Assembly (NCBI RefSeq): GCF_900880625.1
Contig: NZ_CAAHFB010000001.1
Span: forward strand, 868,001 to 932,000
Reading direction: 5' to 3'
Length of the DNA stretch: 64,000 nt
DNA from: Halorhabdus rudnickae
Lineage (GTDB): Archaea > Halobacteriota > Halobacteria > Halobacteriales > Haloarculaceae
Below, one piece after another: positions 24,388 through 33,241 of this stretch. The position numbers and the translations under genes were made by a program. Every line of letters begins with the position of its first letter. Position 1 is the first letter of the stretch. The notes under the pieces are model-generated. The model searched no databases and was not told the origin of the DNA. It saw only the letters and a list, made by a program, of their open reading frames with translations.

Positions 24388-24524
24388 CGACGCCCGGATA
24401 GTCACTGACCGCGCCTGCAAGCACGGATCACGACCGGTCAGTTTTCGTCGACCCCGGACAGTACGGACCACGCCCGGACAATCTTCGACGACCCCGGACA
24501 GTACGGACCACGCCCTATCAGTCA
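24388..24524. repeat. Degenerate direct-repeat array after the hypothetical gene
   Basis: A 27-base unit (CGACCCCGGACAGTACGGAC plus CACGCCC) is repeated perfectly at 24449-24475 and 24489-24515, a 40-base period. Weaker copies of its core can be traced back to 24390 (CGCCCGGATAGTCACTGACC). The sequence is not in frame with either neighbour and fills the gap between two convergent genes. It may help terminate transcription or be slippage-generated. Confidence 0.7.
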
Positions 24525-26066
24525 CTACCGGTGATGCCTGCCAGCCGAGAGGAAACTCACGACCAGAGCAACGAACGCAACGAGTGTCGACGCAACGTCG
24601 AACCCGGGTCCGTTCGTCGTCGTGGTGGCAGTCGCAGTAGTGTCACGCTGTGGTGTCTCTCCCGGATCGACTTCGAACCGGTCCGATAGCTCGGCCAGCG
24701 CCGACCGGTCGGGAGCGTTGGCGATCGTCACGCGCGTCCCGTCGTGTCGAATGTCGAACGCGTCCGCGAAGGGACCGTCCGTAATGACGTACTGCGAGTC
24801 GCCGACCCCGAGGGGCTCGTAGCTATCGAGTACAGCACGGTAGGCGGCCGCAAACTCCGCGGCATCCGTCCGCGAGTCCCACTCAGTCACCCAGACGTAG
24901 CCCTCGTGGCTGCCGTTCGTGTACGTGTACAACGAGTCGTTTTCCCACCCGTCGGCCAGCGACGTGACGACCGTGCGAAGACTGGCTGTCCCGTTCGGGC
25001 GCGGGAGCGCCACACGTCGAGTCGCGTTCTGCCGGGCGAACAGCGTCCGGATTCCCGCCTCGCCGAGGCGTTGGGCGCCGTCGGTTCGAGACCACTCCGA
25101 ACCGGAGCGATCCGTGTATTCGATCGGTTCTGAGAGGACCGCGTCGCGACCGGGATGCAACACCGGTTTCACGGTCGACGGTGGTGACTCGTGGGCGGCG
25201 ACGACGCTCTCCCAGCCGCGACGGTCCCGGAGTGCAGCAACGTAGCTCGCCCCTTGCCGGTAAGGCATACTCAGGAGGCTAGCGACTGCCGGTGTGACCG
25301 AAGCACTCGACGACGGCGCTATCCCACCGGAGAGACACGACCACTCGCCGCTCGCACACTGGCGCCGATAGAGGCCGTCGATCAACGAGGCCTCGCCTTC
25401 GACGAGGCCGTCCTTTCCGAGTTCCCCGTCGAGCGTCGAGCGTCGGTAGCGGGGCCCAGAGAGGTCGAAGTGCTGGTCCTGGAGGACGTGCACGAGTTCG
25501 TGGGCGAGGACGTATCCCGAGACCTGGGGCCGTTCGGAGTCATCAGTCACGAGAACGACGTGATCGACCCCTTCCTCGGCGGCCATGCCACCGACGCTCG
25601 CGAGGATCGTCTCCCGTACCGCCAGACGAGCGTCGGTATCTTCACCGAAGACGAACAGCGCTTCCCACGTCTGGTTCCCCCCGGGTAACTGCGTGACGTT
25701 GCGGTCGACGTAGGTTTCGACACCCTCGCGGGAGACGAACTTGATCCGGGGAGTCTCTTCGAACTCCAGTCTGCGAAGGTGCTCGACTCGCGCCATCGTC
25801 CGGGCGAGAAGCCGCTCGCGCTCGGGCGCTGTGAGACCGTCGGACTGCTCTACATCGATCGACTCGTTGTGCCAGTACCGGTTCTCCCACCCGAGTACGT
25901 CCGTCTCGGGATCAGCCGGGGCGGTGGCGTTGTCCACCTGTGCGGCCCCTCCCATCGGAATGGCAACGAGAGTTAGAGCCCCGAAAACGATCAAGACAAC
26001 AACTCCGAGGAAAGCACGTCGAACGTCTGCCTGTGGCCGAAACTCACCGACTGACAGCCGTCTCAT
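24525..26066 (-). CDS. Surface metallopeptidase-like protein with PGF-CTERM anchor (Hvo_1808 type)
   Basis: 513 residues from ATG at 26066, which overlaps the upstream stop (ATGA); ATG 26078 is possible. A signal-type helix (FLGVVVLIVFGALTLVAI) is near residue 25. The middle has a zinc-protease HExxH motif, LAHELVHVLQDQHFD, with EGEASLIDG downstream as a possible third ligand. The C-terminus is a threonine-rich stalk, then GPGF, a hydrophobic helix and a basic end (GRHHR), i.e. a PGF-CTERM signal processed by archaeosortase for lipid attachment. Likely a cell-surface peptidase; substrate unknown. Coupled oddly to a riboflavin/F420 biosynthesis gene. Confidence 0.82.
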   Translation of the reverse strand: MRRLSVGEFRPQADVRRAFLGVVVLIVFGALTLVAIPMGGAAQVDNATAPADPETDVLGWENRYWHNESIDVEQSDGLTAPERERLLARTMARVEHLRRLEFEETPRIKFVSREGVETYVDRNVTQLPGGNQTWEALFVFGEDTDARLAVRETILASVGGMAAEEGVDHVVLVTDDSERPQVSGYVLAHELVHVLQDQHFDLSGPRYRRSTLDGELGKDGLVEGEASLIDGLYRRQCASGEWSCLSGGIAPSSSASVTPAVASLLSMPYRQGASYVAALRDRRGWESVVAAHESPPSTVKPVLHPGRDAVLSEPIEYTDRSGSEWSRTDGAQRLGEAGIRTLFARQNATRRVALPRPNGTASLRTVVTSLADGWENDSLYTYTNGSHEGYVWVTEWDSRTDAAEFAAAYRAVLDSYEPLGVGDSQYVITDGPFADAFDIRHDGTRVTIANAPDRSALAELSDRFEVDPGETPQRDTTATATTTTNGPGFDVASTLVAFVALVVSFLSAGRHHR

Positions 26067-26722
26067 CGAACCCGCCACCGCATCAAGACGCCCCCGTCCA
26101 GGCGCTCGACGTCGTGCAGGTCGAGGTCAGGGAAGTCACCCACGAACCCTTCACCGTCGGCCAGGGTCGGGGCCTCACGGCCGCCGAGAACCGTCGGGCC
26201 GACAAACGTCGACAACTCGTCGACGAGACCAGCCTCGAACAGCGAGAAAATGAGTTCGCCACCGCCCTCAACCATGAGTCGGTCGACGCCGTGTGCGTCG
26301 AGTTCGTCCAGAGCACCATCTAGGTCTACCCGCTCTTCGCCGGCCACGATCACAGTCGCGTCGCTGGCCAGCCGCTCGCGTTCGTCTTCGGGGGCCGCCT
26401 CGCTCACGAGGACGTACGTCTCGGCGTCGCCGTTCAACACGCGGGCACCAGCGGGGGTGCGGCCCCGCGAGTCGGCCACGACGCGGGCCGGCTGTGGCGC
26501 GTCGCCACGGTCGCGCCGGTCAGCCACACGCTCCTCGGCGTCGACCGTCAGGGATGGGTCGTCAGCGAGGACGGTCCCGATCCCGACCATTACGGCGTCG
26601 CTCGCGGCTCGCATCCGATCGACGCGCTCGAAGTCCGCCGGGCCGCTGATGGCGATTTGCTCGCGGTCGCGCGTCGAGAGCTTGCCGTCGGCGCTCATCG
26701 CAGCATTGACGACGACGTGCAT
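26063..26722 (-). CDS. 2,5-diamino-6-ribosylamino-pyrimidinone 5'-phosphate reductase (RibD C-terminal type)
   Basis: 219 residues from ATG at 26722 (MHVVVNAAMSADGKLSTRD). This is the RibD_C/DHFR-like fold: NAAMSADGKLS, VMVGIGTVLADDPSLTV, then LMVEGGGELIFSLFEAGLVDEL. In archaea the free-standing reductase (ArfC type) uses NAD(P)H to reduce the ribosyl side chain in riboflavin and F420 synthesis, before deamination. Length fits the archaeal enzyme. Upstream of and overlapping the surface peptidase gene by four bases. Confidence 0.88.
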   Translation of the reverse strand: MHVVVNAAMSADGKLSTRDREQIAISGPADFERVDRMRAASDAVMVGIGTVLADDPSLTVDAEERVADRRDRGDAPQPARVVADSRGRTPAGARVLNGDAETYVLVSEAAPEDERERLASDATVIVAGEERVDLDGALDELDAHGVDRLMVEGGGELIFSLFEAGLVDELSTFVGPTVLGGREAPTLADGEGFVGDFPDLDLHDVERLDGGVLMRWRVR

Positions 26723-26838
26723 CGGTGCCACGTCGGGGCGGGGGCCGAAAACCACTTTCGACGGCGAGCAGTGAGCGCGTCTCCGGGACGCTGGCTGCGA
26801 GGACGGCCTTTTTATTCACTCCGGTCGAACGGTTCTGC

Positions 26839-28113
26839 ATGGATGTCGAAGACAAAGCCGAGGAACTCGCCTCCGACCTCGGCGTCGACAAAGAGGAGGT
26901 CAAAGAAGACTTGGAGAATCTCGTCTCCTACAGCGTACCGCTGGAGGAGGCCGTCGGGAGTCTCCGACGTAAGTACGGCGAGGGCGGAAGCGGCGGAAAC
27001 GACGCACCGCCGGAGCGTGACGTCGCCGAGATCACGACAGCGGACGACGGCGTCACCGTGGGCGGGGTCGTCCTGACCGTCGGCAAGCGCTCGATCCAGT
27101 ATCAGGGCACAGAGGAGGTCATATTCGAGGGGGAGTTCGCCGACGAAACGGGGAAGATCTCTTATACGGCCTGGAACGACTTTGGAATCGAGCCCGGCGA
27201 CATCGTACGGATAGAGAACGCTGGCATCCGCGAGTGGGAGGGCGATCCGGAACTCAACCTGGGCGAGCGTACGACGATAGCCGTAAGCGACGAGGACCTC
27301 GATATCCCCTACGAGATCGGTGGCGACCGGGCGCTTGCTGAACTAGCAGCCGGTGATCGCGGCGTCAACGTCACGGTACAGGTGCTTGAGTGCGAACGTA
27401 AACTTATCGAGGGCCGTGACGGTGAGACCGAGATATTGAGCGGGGTGGTCGGCGACGAGTCGACCCGATTGCCCTTCACCGACTGGGAGCCTCACGACGC
27501 GATCGAAGAGCGTGCGTCAGTCCGGATCGAGGACGCCTTCGTCCGGGAGTTCCGGGGCGCGCCGTCGATCAACGTCTCGGAGTTCTCGACGGTGACGGCC
27601 CTGGACCGAGCAGTCGGCGTGACCGAGGAGGCACCGCGAATGACGATCCAGGAGGCCGTCGAGAGCGGCGGGCTCTTCGACGTGGCGGTAGTGGGGTCGG
27701 CGATCGCCGTCCGGGACGGCTCGGGACTCATCGAGCGCTGTCCCGAGTGTGGCCGGGTCGTCCAGAACGGCCAGTGTCGCAGCCACGGTGCGGTCGAGGG
27801 CGAGGACGACCTCCGGACGAAGGTGATCATCGACGACGGGACGGCAACGGTAACGGCGGTTCTCGACGAGGACCTGACCGCAGACGTCTACGGCGGCGGT
27901 CTCGAGGACGCCCGGGAACACGCACGCGACGCGATGGATCGAGAAGTCGTGACCGACGCGATCCGTGAAGCGATCGTCGGCAAAGAGTTCCAGATCCGGG
28001 GATCGCTGAGCGTCGACGACTACGGCGCGACACTGAACGCCACCGCCTTCGACGCCTGCGAGGACGATCCGGCGGATCGCGCCCGCGAGTTGCTCGCAGA
28101 GGTGGGCCGATGA
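26839..28113 (+). CDS. rpa1: Replication protein A, RPA1-type with zinc finger
   Basis: 424 residues from ATG 26839. A short helical N-terminus (MDVEDKAEELASDLGVDKEEVKEDL) precedes three OB-fold segments (about 70-165, 180-275 and 290-400). Within the third lies a zinc finger, CPECGRVVQNGQCRSHG (C-x2-C-x8-C-x2-H). RPA coats single-stranded DNA in replication, repair and recombination. Length and order match Haloferax RPA1, encoded in an rpa1-rpap1-rpe operon, the same gene order seen here. The next start overlaps this stop by four bases. Confidence 0.9.
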   Translation: MDVEDKAEELASDLGVDKEEVKEDLENLVSYSVPLEEAVGSLRRKYGEGGSGGNDAPPERDVAEITTADDGVTVGGVVLTVGKRSIQYQGTEEVIFEGEFADETGKISYTAWNDFGIEPGDIVRIENAGIREWEGDPELNLGERTTIAVSDEDLDIPYEIGGDRALAELAAGDRGVNVTVQVLECERKLIEGRDGETEILSGVVGDESTRLPFTDWEPHDAIEERASVRIEDAFVREFRGAPSINVSEFSTVTALDRAVGVTEEAPRMTIQEAVESGGLFDVAVVGSAIAVRDGSGLIERCPECGRVVQNGQCRSHGAVEGEDDLRTKVIIDDGTATVTAVLDEDLTADVYGGGLEDAREHARDAMDREVVTDAIREAIVGKEFQIRGSLSVDDYGATLNATAFDACEDDPADRARELLAEVGR

Positions 28114-29804
28114 GCACCGACGACAGCGAGGGCAGTGGCACAAGCCCGGGCCGTCGCGAGGTCGCTTATCGGCTGTTCGCCGCCGAATTCGACGACGCCG
28201 ACTATGGGTACTCAGAGAGCGACGAGGAACGGGCACCGAACTACGTGATCACGCCCACCGGCGGGAGAGTCAATCGCGTCTTCGCCGTGGGCGTGCTGAC
28301 GGAGGTCCAGCCCGCCGGCGAGGAGGTTCTACGCGCCCGGATCGCCGATCCGACGGGGACGTTCGTCGTCTACGCGGGCCAGTACCAACCGGACGCCCAG
28401 ACGTTCCTCGAACGCGCCGAGCCACCGACATACGTGGCCGTCACCGGGAAAGCGCGAACCTTCCAGCCGGAGGACAGCAGCGTGGTCTACACCTCGATCC
28501 GACCGGAGAGCCTCAACGAAGTCGACGCGGCCACGCGCGACCGCTGGACCGTCGGGGCAGCCCGACAGACCATAGAACGCATCGGGACGATGGCAACCGC
28601 GATGGAGCTCGACGCGGACGGCGAGGAATTGACCGCCGCACTCAGCGAACGCGGCGTCCCCCAGGGATTGGCGGCCGGTATTCCGCTCGCCCTGGAACAC
28701 TACGGAACGACGTCCGGGTACCTCGCTGCAGTGCGGGAACTGGCCCGTTCCGCGGCAGAGATCGTCGCCGATGAGCGAGAAGAAGTCGAACCACTTGCGC
28801 TATCCCCCGACGAGGGCGGCGAAGCTGCTCTCGATGCCCTGGTGGCGGCTGCCGACCTCGGAGCGACAACGGAGTCGGCAACAGACACTGCTGGGTCGGA
28901 AGACACGACGACGCCTGCGGGAACTGCCACGGAGTCAGACCTAACCACGGAGGCCGAATCAGCGACGGGTACCGAGACCGGGGCGGAAGCCGGGAGCGAA
29001 GACGCCACCGCTACGTCCAAAGCGGAGAGCAAGACCGCCGAGTCAACGCAGCAAGCGGAGAGCAAGACCGCCGAGTCAACACAGCAAGCGGAGAGCGGAG
29101 CGGCCGAAGCGACATCGGAACCCGAGACGGGAACGGAAACCGAAGGCACGCCTGAACCCGGGTCGACCGAGACGGATACCGCCACCGAAGCCGATCCCAC
29201 GACGGCGGCCGAAAGCGGCGAGGACGGCGGTGACGAATCCGCCGACAGTGCCACCGACGCCTCAAGGAGTACAGGCCGCGAAGCCGACGCATCGAGCACC
29301 GTCGAGACGGCGGACGATGGGGCGGCGGTCGGCGAGGGGGCCGAGCTCGGCGAGTTCGACGGCGAGTTCGAACTCGACGACGAGGAGCGCGAGGAGATCA
29401 AATCGGAGTTCGGTACCGAGTTCACGTCCGGAACGGAGGTCGAGGAACCCGGCGAGGCCGGCATCGACACGCCCGATCCGGAGCCGGAAACCACCGACGA
29501 GGAGACGATAGAACCAGAGACGACCACGGAACCGACGACCGAATCCAACGCGCCGACCGATACGTCCGTCGAGCAGGACGAGACGCAGGGAGACGACGAA
29601 GACACAGCGGTCGACCTCGAGGACGCGGTGATGGACGCGATGGCGGCCCTCGACGAGGGCGACGGTGCCGACCGGGAGGCCGTGATCGAACAGGTGAGCA
29701 ACGACCACGGCGTACCGATCGGGGATGTCGAGGACGCCATCCAAGAAGCGCTGATGAACGGCCGGTGTTACGAACCGGGTGAACGGACGCTGAAGCCGAT
29801 CTGA
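28110..29804 (+). CDS. rpap1: RPA-associated protein with long acidic linker
   Basis: 564 residues. The N-terminal 250 residues contain an OB fold (GRVNRVFAVGVLTEVQPAGEEVLRARIADPTGTFVVYAGQYQP) and helices. Residues about 250-500 are a low-complexity linker of Glu, Thr, Ser and Ala, with short repeats of KTAESTQQAES. The last 65 residues (LEDAVMDAMAALDEGDGADREAVIEQV) form a small helical domain. In Haloferax, RPAP proteins bind their cognate RPA and are needed for its function. Coupled to rpa1 by ATGA overlap. Confidence 0.85.
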   Translation: MSTDDSEGSGTSPGRREVAYRLFAAEFDDADYGYSESDEERAPNYVITPTGGRVNRVFAVGVLTEVQPAGEEVLRARIADPTGTFVVYAGQYQPDAQTFLERAEPPTYVAVTGKARTFQPEDSSVVYTSIRPESLNEVDAATRDRWTVGAARQTIERIGTMATAMELDADGEELTAALSERGVPQGLAAGIPLALEHYGTTSGYLAAVRELARSAAEIVADEREEVEPLALSPDEGGEAALDALVAAADLGATTESATDTAGSEDTTTPAGTATESDLTTEAESATGTETGAEAGSEDATATSKAESKTAESTQQAESKTAESTQQAESGAAEATSEPETGTETEGTPEPGSTETDTATEADPTTAAESGEDGGDESADSATDASRSTGREADASSTVETADDGAAVGEGAELGEFDGEFELDDEEREEIKSEFGTEFTSGTEVEEPGEAGIDTPDPEPETTDEETIEPETTTEPTTESNAPTDTSVEQDETQGDDEDTAVDLEDAVMDAMAALDEGDGADREAVIEQVSNDHGVPIGDVEDAIQEALMNGRCYEPGERTLKPI

Positions 29805-30559
29805 TGGTCGTCGAACCGGTCCCCGACACCCCCGCCGCGCTGGTTGAGCTCCCGGATGGACGCGGACTGTTGCTCGCGGACATCCACGCCGGCATCGAGG
29901 CTGGACTCCGCCGAAACGGTGTCGAACTCCCGTCGGAAGCTGGAAAACGTCGCGAGACGATCTTGAACCTGCTCGCGCGGACGGACGCCGACCGCCTGAT
30001 CGTCCTCGGAGACGTCGGCCACGCGATCGGGAGTCATTCGCGCGAGGAACGCAAGGAACTCGAGACGCTGGTCTCGGCCGTCACCGAGCGCGTGCCGCTG
30101 ACGATAGTGAAGGGCAACCACGACGGCGAGATCGAGTCGTTACTGGCCGATCGCGACGGGGTGACGATCACCGGCGGCGAAGGCATCCGATTCGGCGGCC
30201 TCGGCCTGGCACACGGCCATACCTGGCCCGCCCGGGCTGTTCTCGGTGCGGAGACAGTGTGTGTCGGCCACGAACACCCTGTGGTCCGGCTGGAGGACGA
30301 AGTGGGAGGGGGCCGCAAAGAGCGAGTGTGGCTACGGGGACCGATCGATCCGGCGCCGTTCGAGGCGCACTACGGCGAGGACTGCCCGGAAATCGACGGC
30401 GAACTGGTCGTTTGCCCGGCGTTCAACGACCTCTCCGGCGGGACGTGGGTCAACGTCGAGGGGCAATCCTTCCTCTCGCCGTTCCTACCGGACGCCCTCG
30501 AAGCGGGCGACGCCTACCTGCTCGACGGGACGCGTCTGGGTCCGTACGACCAGATCTAA
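29804..30559 (+). CDS. rpe: Calcineurin-like metallophosphoesterase of the RPA operon
   Basis: 251 residues, start overlapping the rpap stop (TGATG). Metal-binding motifs of the family: LADIHAG (near residue 24), VLGDVGHA (GDxxH-like, near 67), VKGNHDGE (near 104) and GLAHGHTWP followed by VGHEHP. This is the archaeal YkuE/MJ0037-like type. It is the third gene of the conserved rpa1-rpap1-rpe operon, so a DNA or nucleotide phosphodiester substrate is likely, but the precise activity is unknown. Confidence 0.88.
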   Translation: MVVEPVPDTPAALVELPDGRGLLLADIHAGIEAGLRRNGVELPSEAGKRRETILNLLARTDADRLIVLGDVGHAIGSHSREERKELETLVSAVTERVPLTIVKGNHDGEIESLLADRDGVTITGGEGIRFGGLGLAHGHTWPARAVLGAETVCVGHEHPVVRLEDEVGGGRKERVWLRGPIDPAPFEAHYGEDCPEIDGELVVCPAFNDLSGGTWVNVEGQSFLSPFLPDALEAGDAYLLDGTRLGPYDQI

Positions 30560-30608
30560 ATCATGCGAAGAGCCGAGTGTGAACGCAGACACCGAGACGG
30601 GCCTGAAC

Positions 30609-31862
30609 TCAGAGTGCGAGAAAGACGAGGCCGCTCACGATGACGACGCCCAGCACGGCCGAGACGAGGGTGCCCAGACGACGGGTGCCGAGGATCCACA
30701 CCAGAGCCACCTTGACCAGCGTGTTCGCGATCGCCGCGATCACGATCGCCGTCGTCGCAACCGGCGTCGAGACGGCCCCCTGGGAGGCGAGTTGACTCAC
30801 CGTGATCGTCATCGCGTCGACATCGGCAAGCCCCGAGAAGAACGCGGTCGCGTACAGCCCCGAGGATCCGAACCATTCGGTGGCATACTCAGAGACGAGC
30901 AACACGACGGCGAAGACGGCCCCGAACAGCAACGCCGGCCTGAGACGGAACGGATTCTTGAGGCGATCGGGTTCGACCGTCTGCTCGGCGGTCGTCCACC
31001 AGTAGAGTGCGGCGGCGGCGATCGCGCCGACGACGGTCATTCCGCCGAGCGGGAGCGCGACACTGGGGGCCAGCCTCGGATTGACGACGGCGACCTCGAC
31101 GAGTGCGCGCGGGAACATGACGATCGAGGCCGTGACGACCGCGAAGCCACAGACGTGATACAGCGTCTCGTTTCCGATCGTCTTCCCGGCCATCGAGACG
31201 GTCGTCGCGGTCGAAGAGACGAACCCGCCGAGGATCCCCGTAAGGGCGATGCCACGCTCCGGCCCGACGATCCGGCCGAGCACGTAGGCGACAAAACCCA
31301 GTCCGGTCACGAAGACGACCATCAGCCAGACGAAACGAGGGTTGAGTCCGTGGAGCATATCGACCGAACGATCCGGCAGTGCCGGCAAGACGACGAGAGC
31401 GACGAGGATGAACTTCGCCGAGGCCCGGCGCTCGCGCTCCTCGATCCGGTCTGCGAACTCGTGGATCGGGTCCTTGACCGAGAGCAGGATCGTCACGGAA
31501 CCGCCGACGACGATCGCGACGATCGCCCCCCGATCGGAATGCATCGACAACGCACCCAACAGAACAGTCACTAGCGCGGCCAGCAACGTGGTCAGACCGA
31601 TATCACCCTCGGAGACGACTTTCCCGACGTAGGCGACAGTGAGTGGCACGACGAGTGCGGCGATCGCGATGGCCAGTGCGTCCGGGAAGAACGCCTGGAC
31701 GAGTGCTCCGTACAGCGCGAGCAGCGGGAACGTTCGACTCCCGGCGAAGGTCCCGCCCGACTTGCTCTGCTCGCGTTCAAGCCCGATCAGTGCACCGAGG
31801 CCGAACGCGAGTGCGAGATGAAGGACCACCCCGAACAGTGGGGCCGTTGTCGGATCGACCAT
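30609..31862 (-). CDS. MgtC/SapB family membrane protein with DUF4010 domain
   Basis: 417 residues, about 11-13 membrane helices. The N-terminal 150 residues are MgtC-like (LAFGLGALIGLEREQSK, the family R/E motif, then FPLLALYGAL). The rest is the DUF4010 membrane domain (GFVSSTATTVSMAGK, YATAFFSGLADVDAMTITVS). MgtC proteins influence Mg2+ and phosphate homeostasis; a transport role of the DUF4010 part is possible but undefined. Convergent with rpe; divergent from the usp gene. Confidence 0.85.
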   Translation of the reverse strand: MVDPTTAPLFGVVLHLALAFGLGALIGLEREQSKSGGTFAGSRTFPLLALYGALVQAFFPDALAIAIAALVVPLTVAYVGKVVSEGDIGLTTLLAALVTVLLGALSMHSDRGAIVAIVVGGSVTILLSVKDPIHEFADRIEERERRASAKFILVALVVLPALPDRSVDMLHGLNPRFVWLMVVFVTGLGFVAYVLGRIVGPERGIALTGILGGFVSSTATTVSMAGKTIGNETLYHVCGFAVVTASIVMFPRALVEVAVVNPRLAPSVALPLGGMTVVGAIAAAALYWWTTAEQTVEPDRLKNPFRLRPALLFGAVFAVVLLVSEYATEWFGSSGLYATAFFSGLADVDAMTITVSQLASQGAVSTPVATTAIVIAAIANTLVKVALVWILGTRRLGTLVSAVLGVVIVSGLVFLAL

Positions 31863-31929
31863 CGTCTAGACGTCTCGGGGGAACGCTTGTCAAGATACCC
31901 CATGCGGATCGACCTCATTGGAGGTCGAG

Positions 31930-31937
31930 TTTTATTG
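31930..31937 (+). promoter_or_regulatory. TATA box of the usp gene
   Basis: TTTTATTG is centred about 26 bases upstream of the start at 31960. That spacing predicts a leaderless transcript, the common haloarchaeal arrangement, and supports the chosen start codon. Confidence 0.5.
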
Positions 31938-31959
31938 TCGCCGCGGTCCGAGCGGTCGT

Positions 31960-32379
31960 ATGGCAGTACTGGTCCCATACGACGGGTCACAGCCGGCCCG
32001 CAAGGCAATCGAGGAAGCAGTCACAGAATACGGCGAGGAGACGATCGTCCTCCTGCGTGTGATCGAGGTCGCGGACGGATCTCTTGGGGCGGGGTTCAAT
32101 CTCATCCGGGAGAGTCTCGAAGACGAACCCGAGGAACTGGCCGAGGGTATCGCCGACGAGGTGCTCGAGACTCTCGAAGCGACGGACGGCAACTACGAAG
32201 TCGAGACGGTGATCGGCAACGCCGCCAGAGAGATCGTCGAATACGCCGAAGAAAACGACGAGATCGAGCGGATACTCATCGGCAGTCACGGCCGCGAGGG
32301 GGTCTCCCGAATCCTGCTCGGCAGTGTCGCCGAGAAAGTCGTTCGACGGTCCCCGGTGAGCGTCACCGTCGTTCGGTAG
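31960..32379 (+). CDS. Universal stress protein, single domain
   Basis: 139 residues from ATG 31960 (MAVLVPYDGSQPARKAIEEAV). The C-terminal nucleotide loop IGSHGREGVSRILLGSVAEKVVRRSPVSV matches the ATP-binding type (G-2x-G-9x-GS). Soluble cytoplasmic stress protein. The last 25 bases including the stop codon belong to a 35-base unit that is then repeated twice more downstream. Divergent from the MgtC-like gene. Confidence 0.9.
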   Translation: MAVLVPYDGSQPARKAIEEAVTEYGEETIVLLRVIEVADGSLGAGFNLIRESLEDEPEELAEGIADEVLETLEATDGNYEVETVIGNAAREIVEYAEENDEIERILIGSHGREGVSRILLGSVAEKVVRRSPVSVTVVR

Positions 32380-32459
32380 ACGGACCACCGGTGAGCGTCA
32401 CCGTCGTTCGGTAGACGGACCACCGGTGAGCGCCACCGTGGTCCAGTAGACGGAGCAGC
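32355..32459. repeat. 35-bp tandem triplication of the usp 3' end
   Basis: Three units start at 32355, 32390 and 32425. The first covers the usp stop codon (TAG at 32377-32379); the second is nearly identical; the third has several substitutions. The period is not a multiple of three. Each unit carries GGTGAGCG, CACCG and AGTAGACGGA-like blocks, and inverted GGTGAGCGTCACC-like symmetry could form small hairpins, perhaps terminators. Confidence 0.85.
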
Positions 32460-32470
32460 GACTTACGCGT

Positions 32471-33241
32471 TCAAACGTGCTCTTTCGGCATGAGATCGCG
32501 GAAATCTTGGTCGGCCAGCCACTCCGCCAGCGCCGCGAGTTCGTCGCTTGCGGCCGCGAACAACTCGGCCCCGATCTCGGCGCTGGCGTCGGTCTGGTCC
32601 CCGAAGACGCCGTTCTCGCTGTTGTCGATCGAGTCGTAGAACGTCCGTGAGCCGTGTGTTCGACCGATTCGGTCGTCGACCTCGGCGAGTCCCCCGTCGC
32701 GTGCCTCTTCGAGACGGTCATCGTGGACGAGGTCCGGGTGGAGGTGCTGGATGAGTGCCGTCTCCTTGGGCCCGCCGTGAGGGCCGTTGTGTTCGAAGGC
32801 CTCGTCGACGGTGTCGGGGATACTCTCGTCCCACATCCACTCGACAGCGTAGGCAGCCTCGTCGTTGCGGAGGCGACGACCGACCTCCCGCAGGTGAGTC
32901 ACGTTCCCGCCGTGGGCGTTGACGTAGATCACCCGGTCGATCCCGTGGGCTGTCAGACTCCGGGTAATGCTTTCGACGTAGTCCCTGAACGCGCTCGGAT
33001 CGGCCGATGCCGTCCCGGGGAACTGCAAGTGATGATCGGAGACACCGATTGTGACCGTCGGCGTACAAAGAAACCCAGTCCGGTCGGCCACCTCGCGGGC
33101 GAACGCTTCGGCGATGAGGTGGTCAGTTCCCTCTGGGAGATGTGGACCATGTTGCTCAGTCGATCCCAGCGGCACCAACGCTAACGATTCTGACTCGAAA
33201 TACGATGCGAGGTCAGGCCAAGCCTCGTCCGGAAGATACAT
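32471..33241 (-). CDS. Creatininase-family amidohydrolase
   Basis: 256 residues from ATG at 33241 (MYLPDEAWPDLASYF); ATGs at 33268 and 33364 would extend it without family sequence. Metal-binding residues are visible: Glu and His in GSTEQHGPHLP, Asp in EGTDHLI, His in VNAHGGN and a later Glu in GGPKETA. The family includes creatinine amidohydrolase, the mycofactocin peptidase MftE and the archaeal ArfB deformylase of riboflavin/F420 synthesis. ArfB-like function is possible because ArfC is also in this window, but they are not adjacent. Confidence 0.82.
   Translation of the reverse strand: MYLPDEAWPDLASYFESESLALVPLGSTEQHGPHLPEGTDHLIAEAFAREVADRTGFLCTPTVTIGVSDHHLQFPGTASADPSAFRDYVESITRSLTAHGIDRVIYVNAHGGNVTHLREVGRRLRNDEAAYAVEWMWDESIPDTVDEAFEHNGPHGGPKETALIQHLHPDLVHDDRLEEARDGGLAEVDDRIGRTHGSRTFYDSIDNSENGVFGDQTDASAEIGAELFAAASDELAALAEWLADQDFRDLMPKEHV

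Noticed and set aside
24449-24515. Possible CRISPR array
   Set aside because: Only two perfect 27-base units with a 13-base spacer and no cas genes in the window; spacing is far too short.
28700-29740. 346-codon minus-strand frame opposite rpap1
   Set aside because: It is almost all Ser and Val, the antisense image of the Glu/Thr-rich linker, with no domain.
30246-31574. Long plus-strand frame opposite the MgtC/DUF4010 gene
   Set aside because: Arg/Asp-rich shadow without motifs; the minus strand encodes a clear multi-helix membrane protein.
32355-32459. Possible CRISPR or MITE
   Set aside because: The units are contiguous without spacers and begin inside the usp coding sequence; a tandem duplication explains them.
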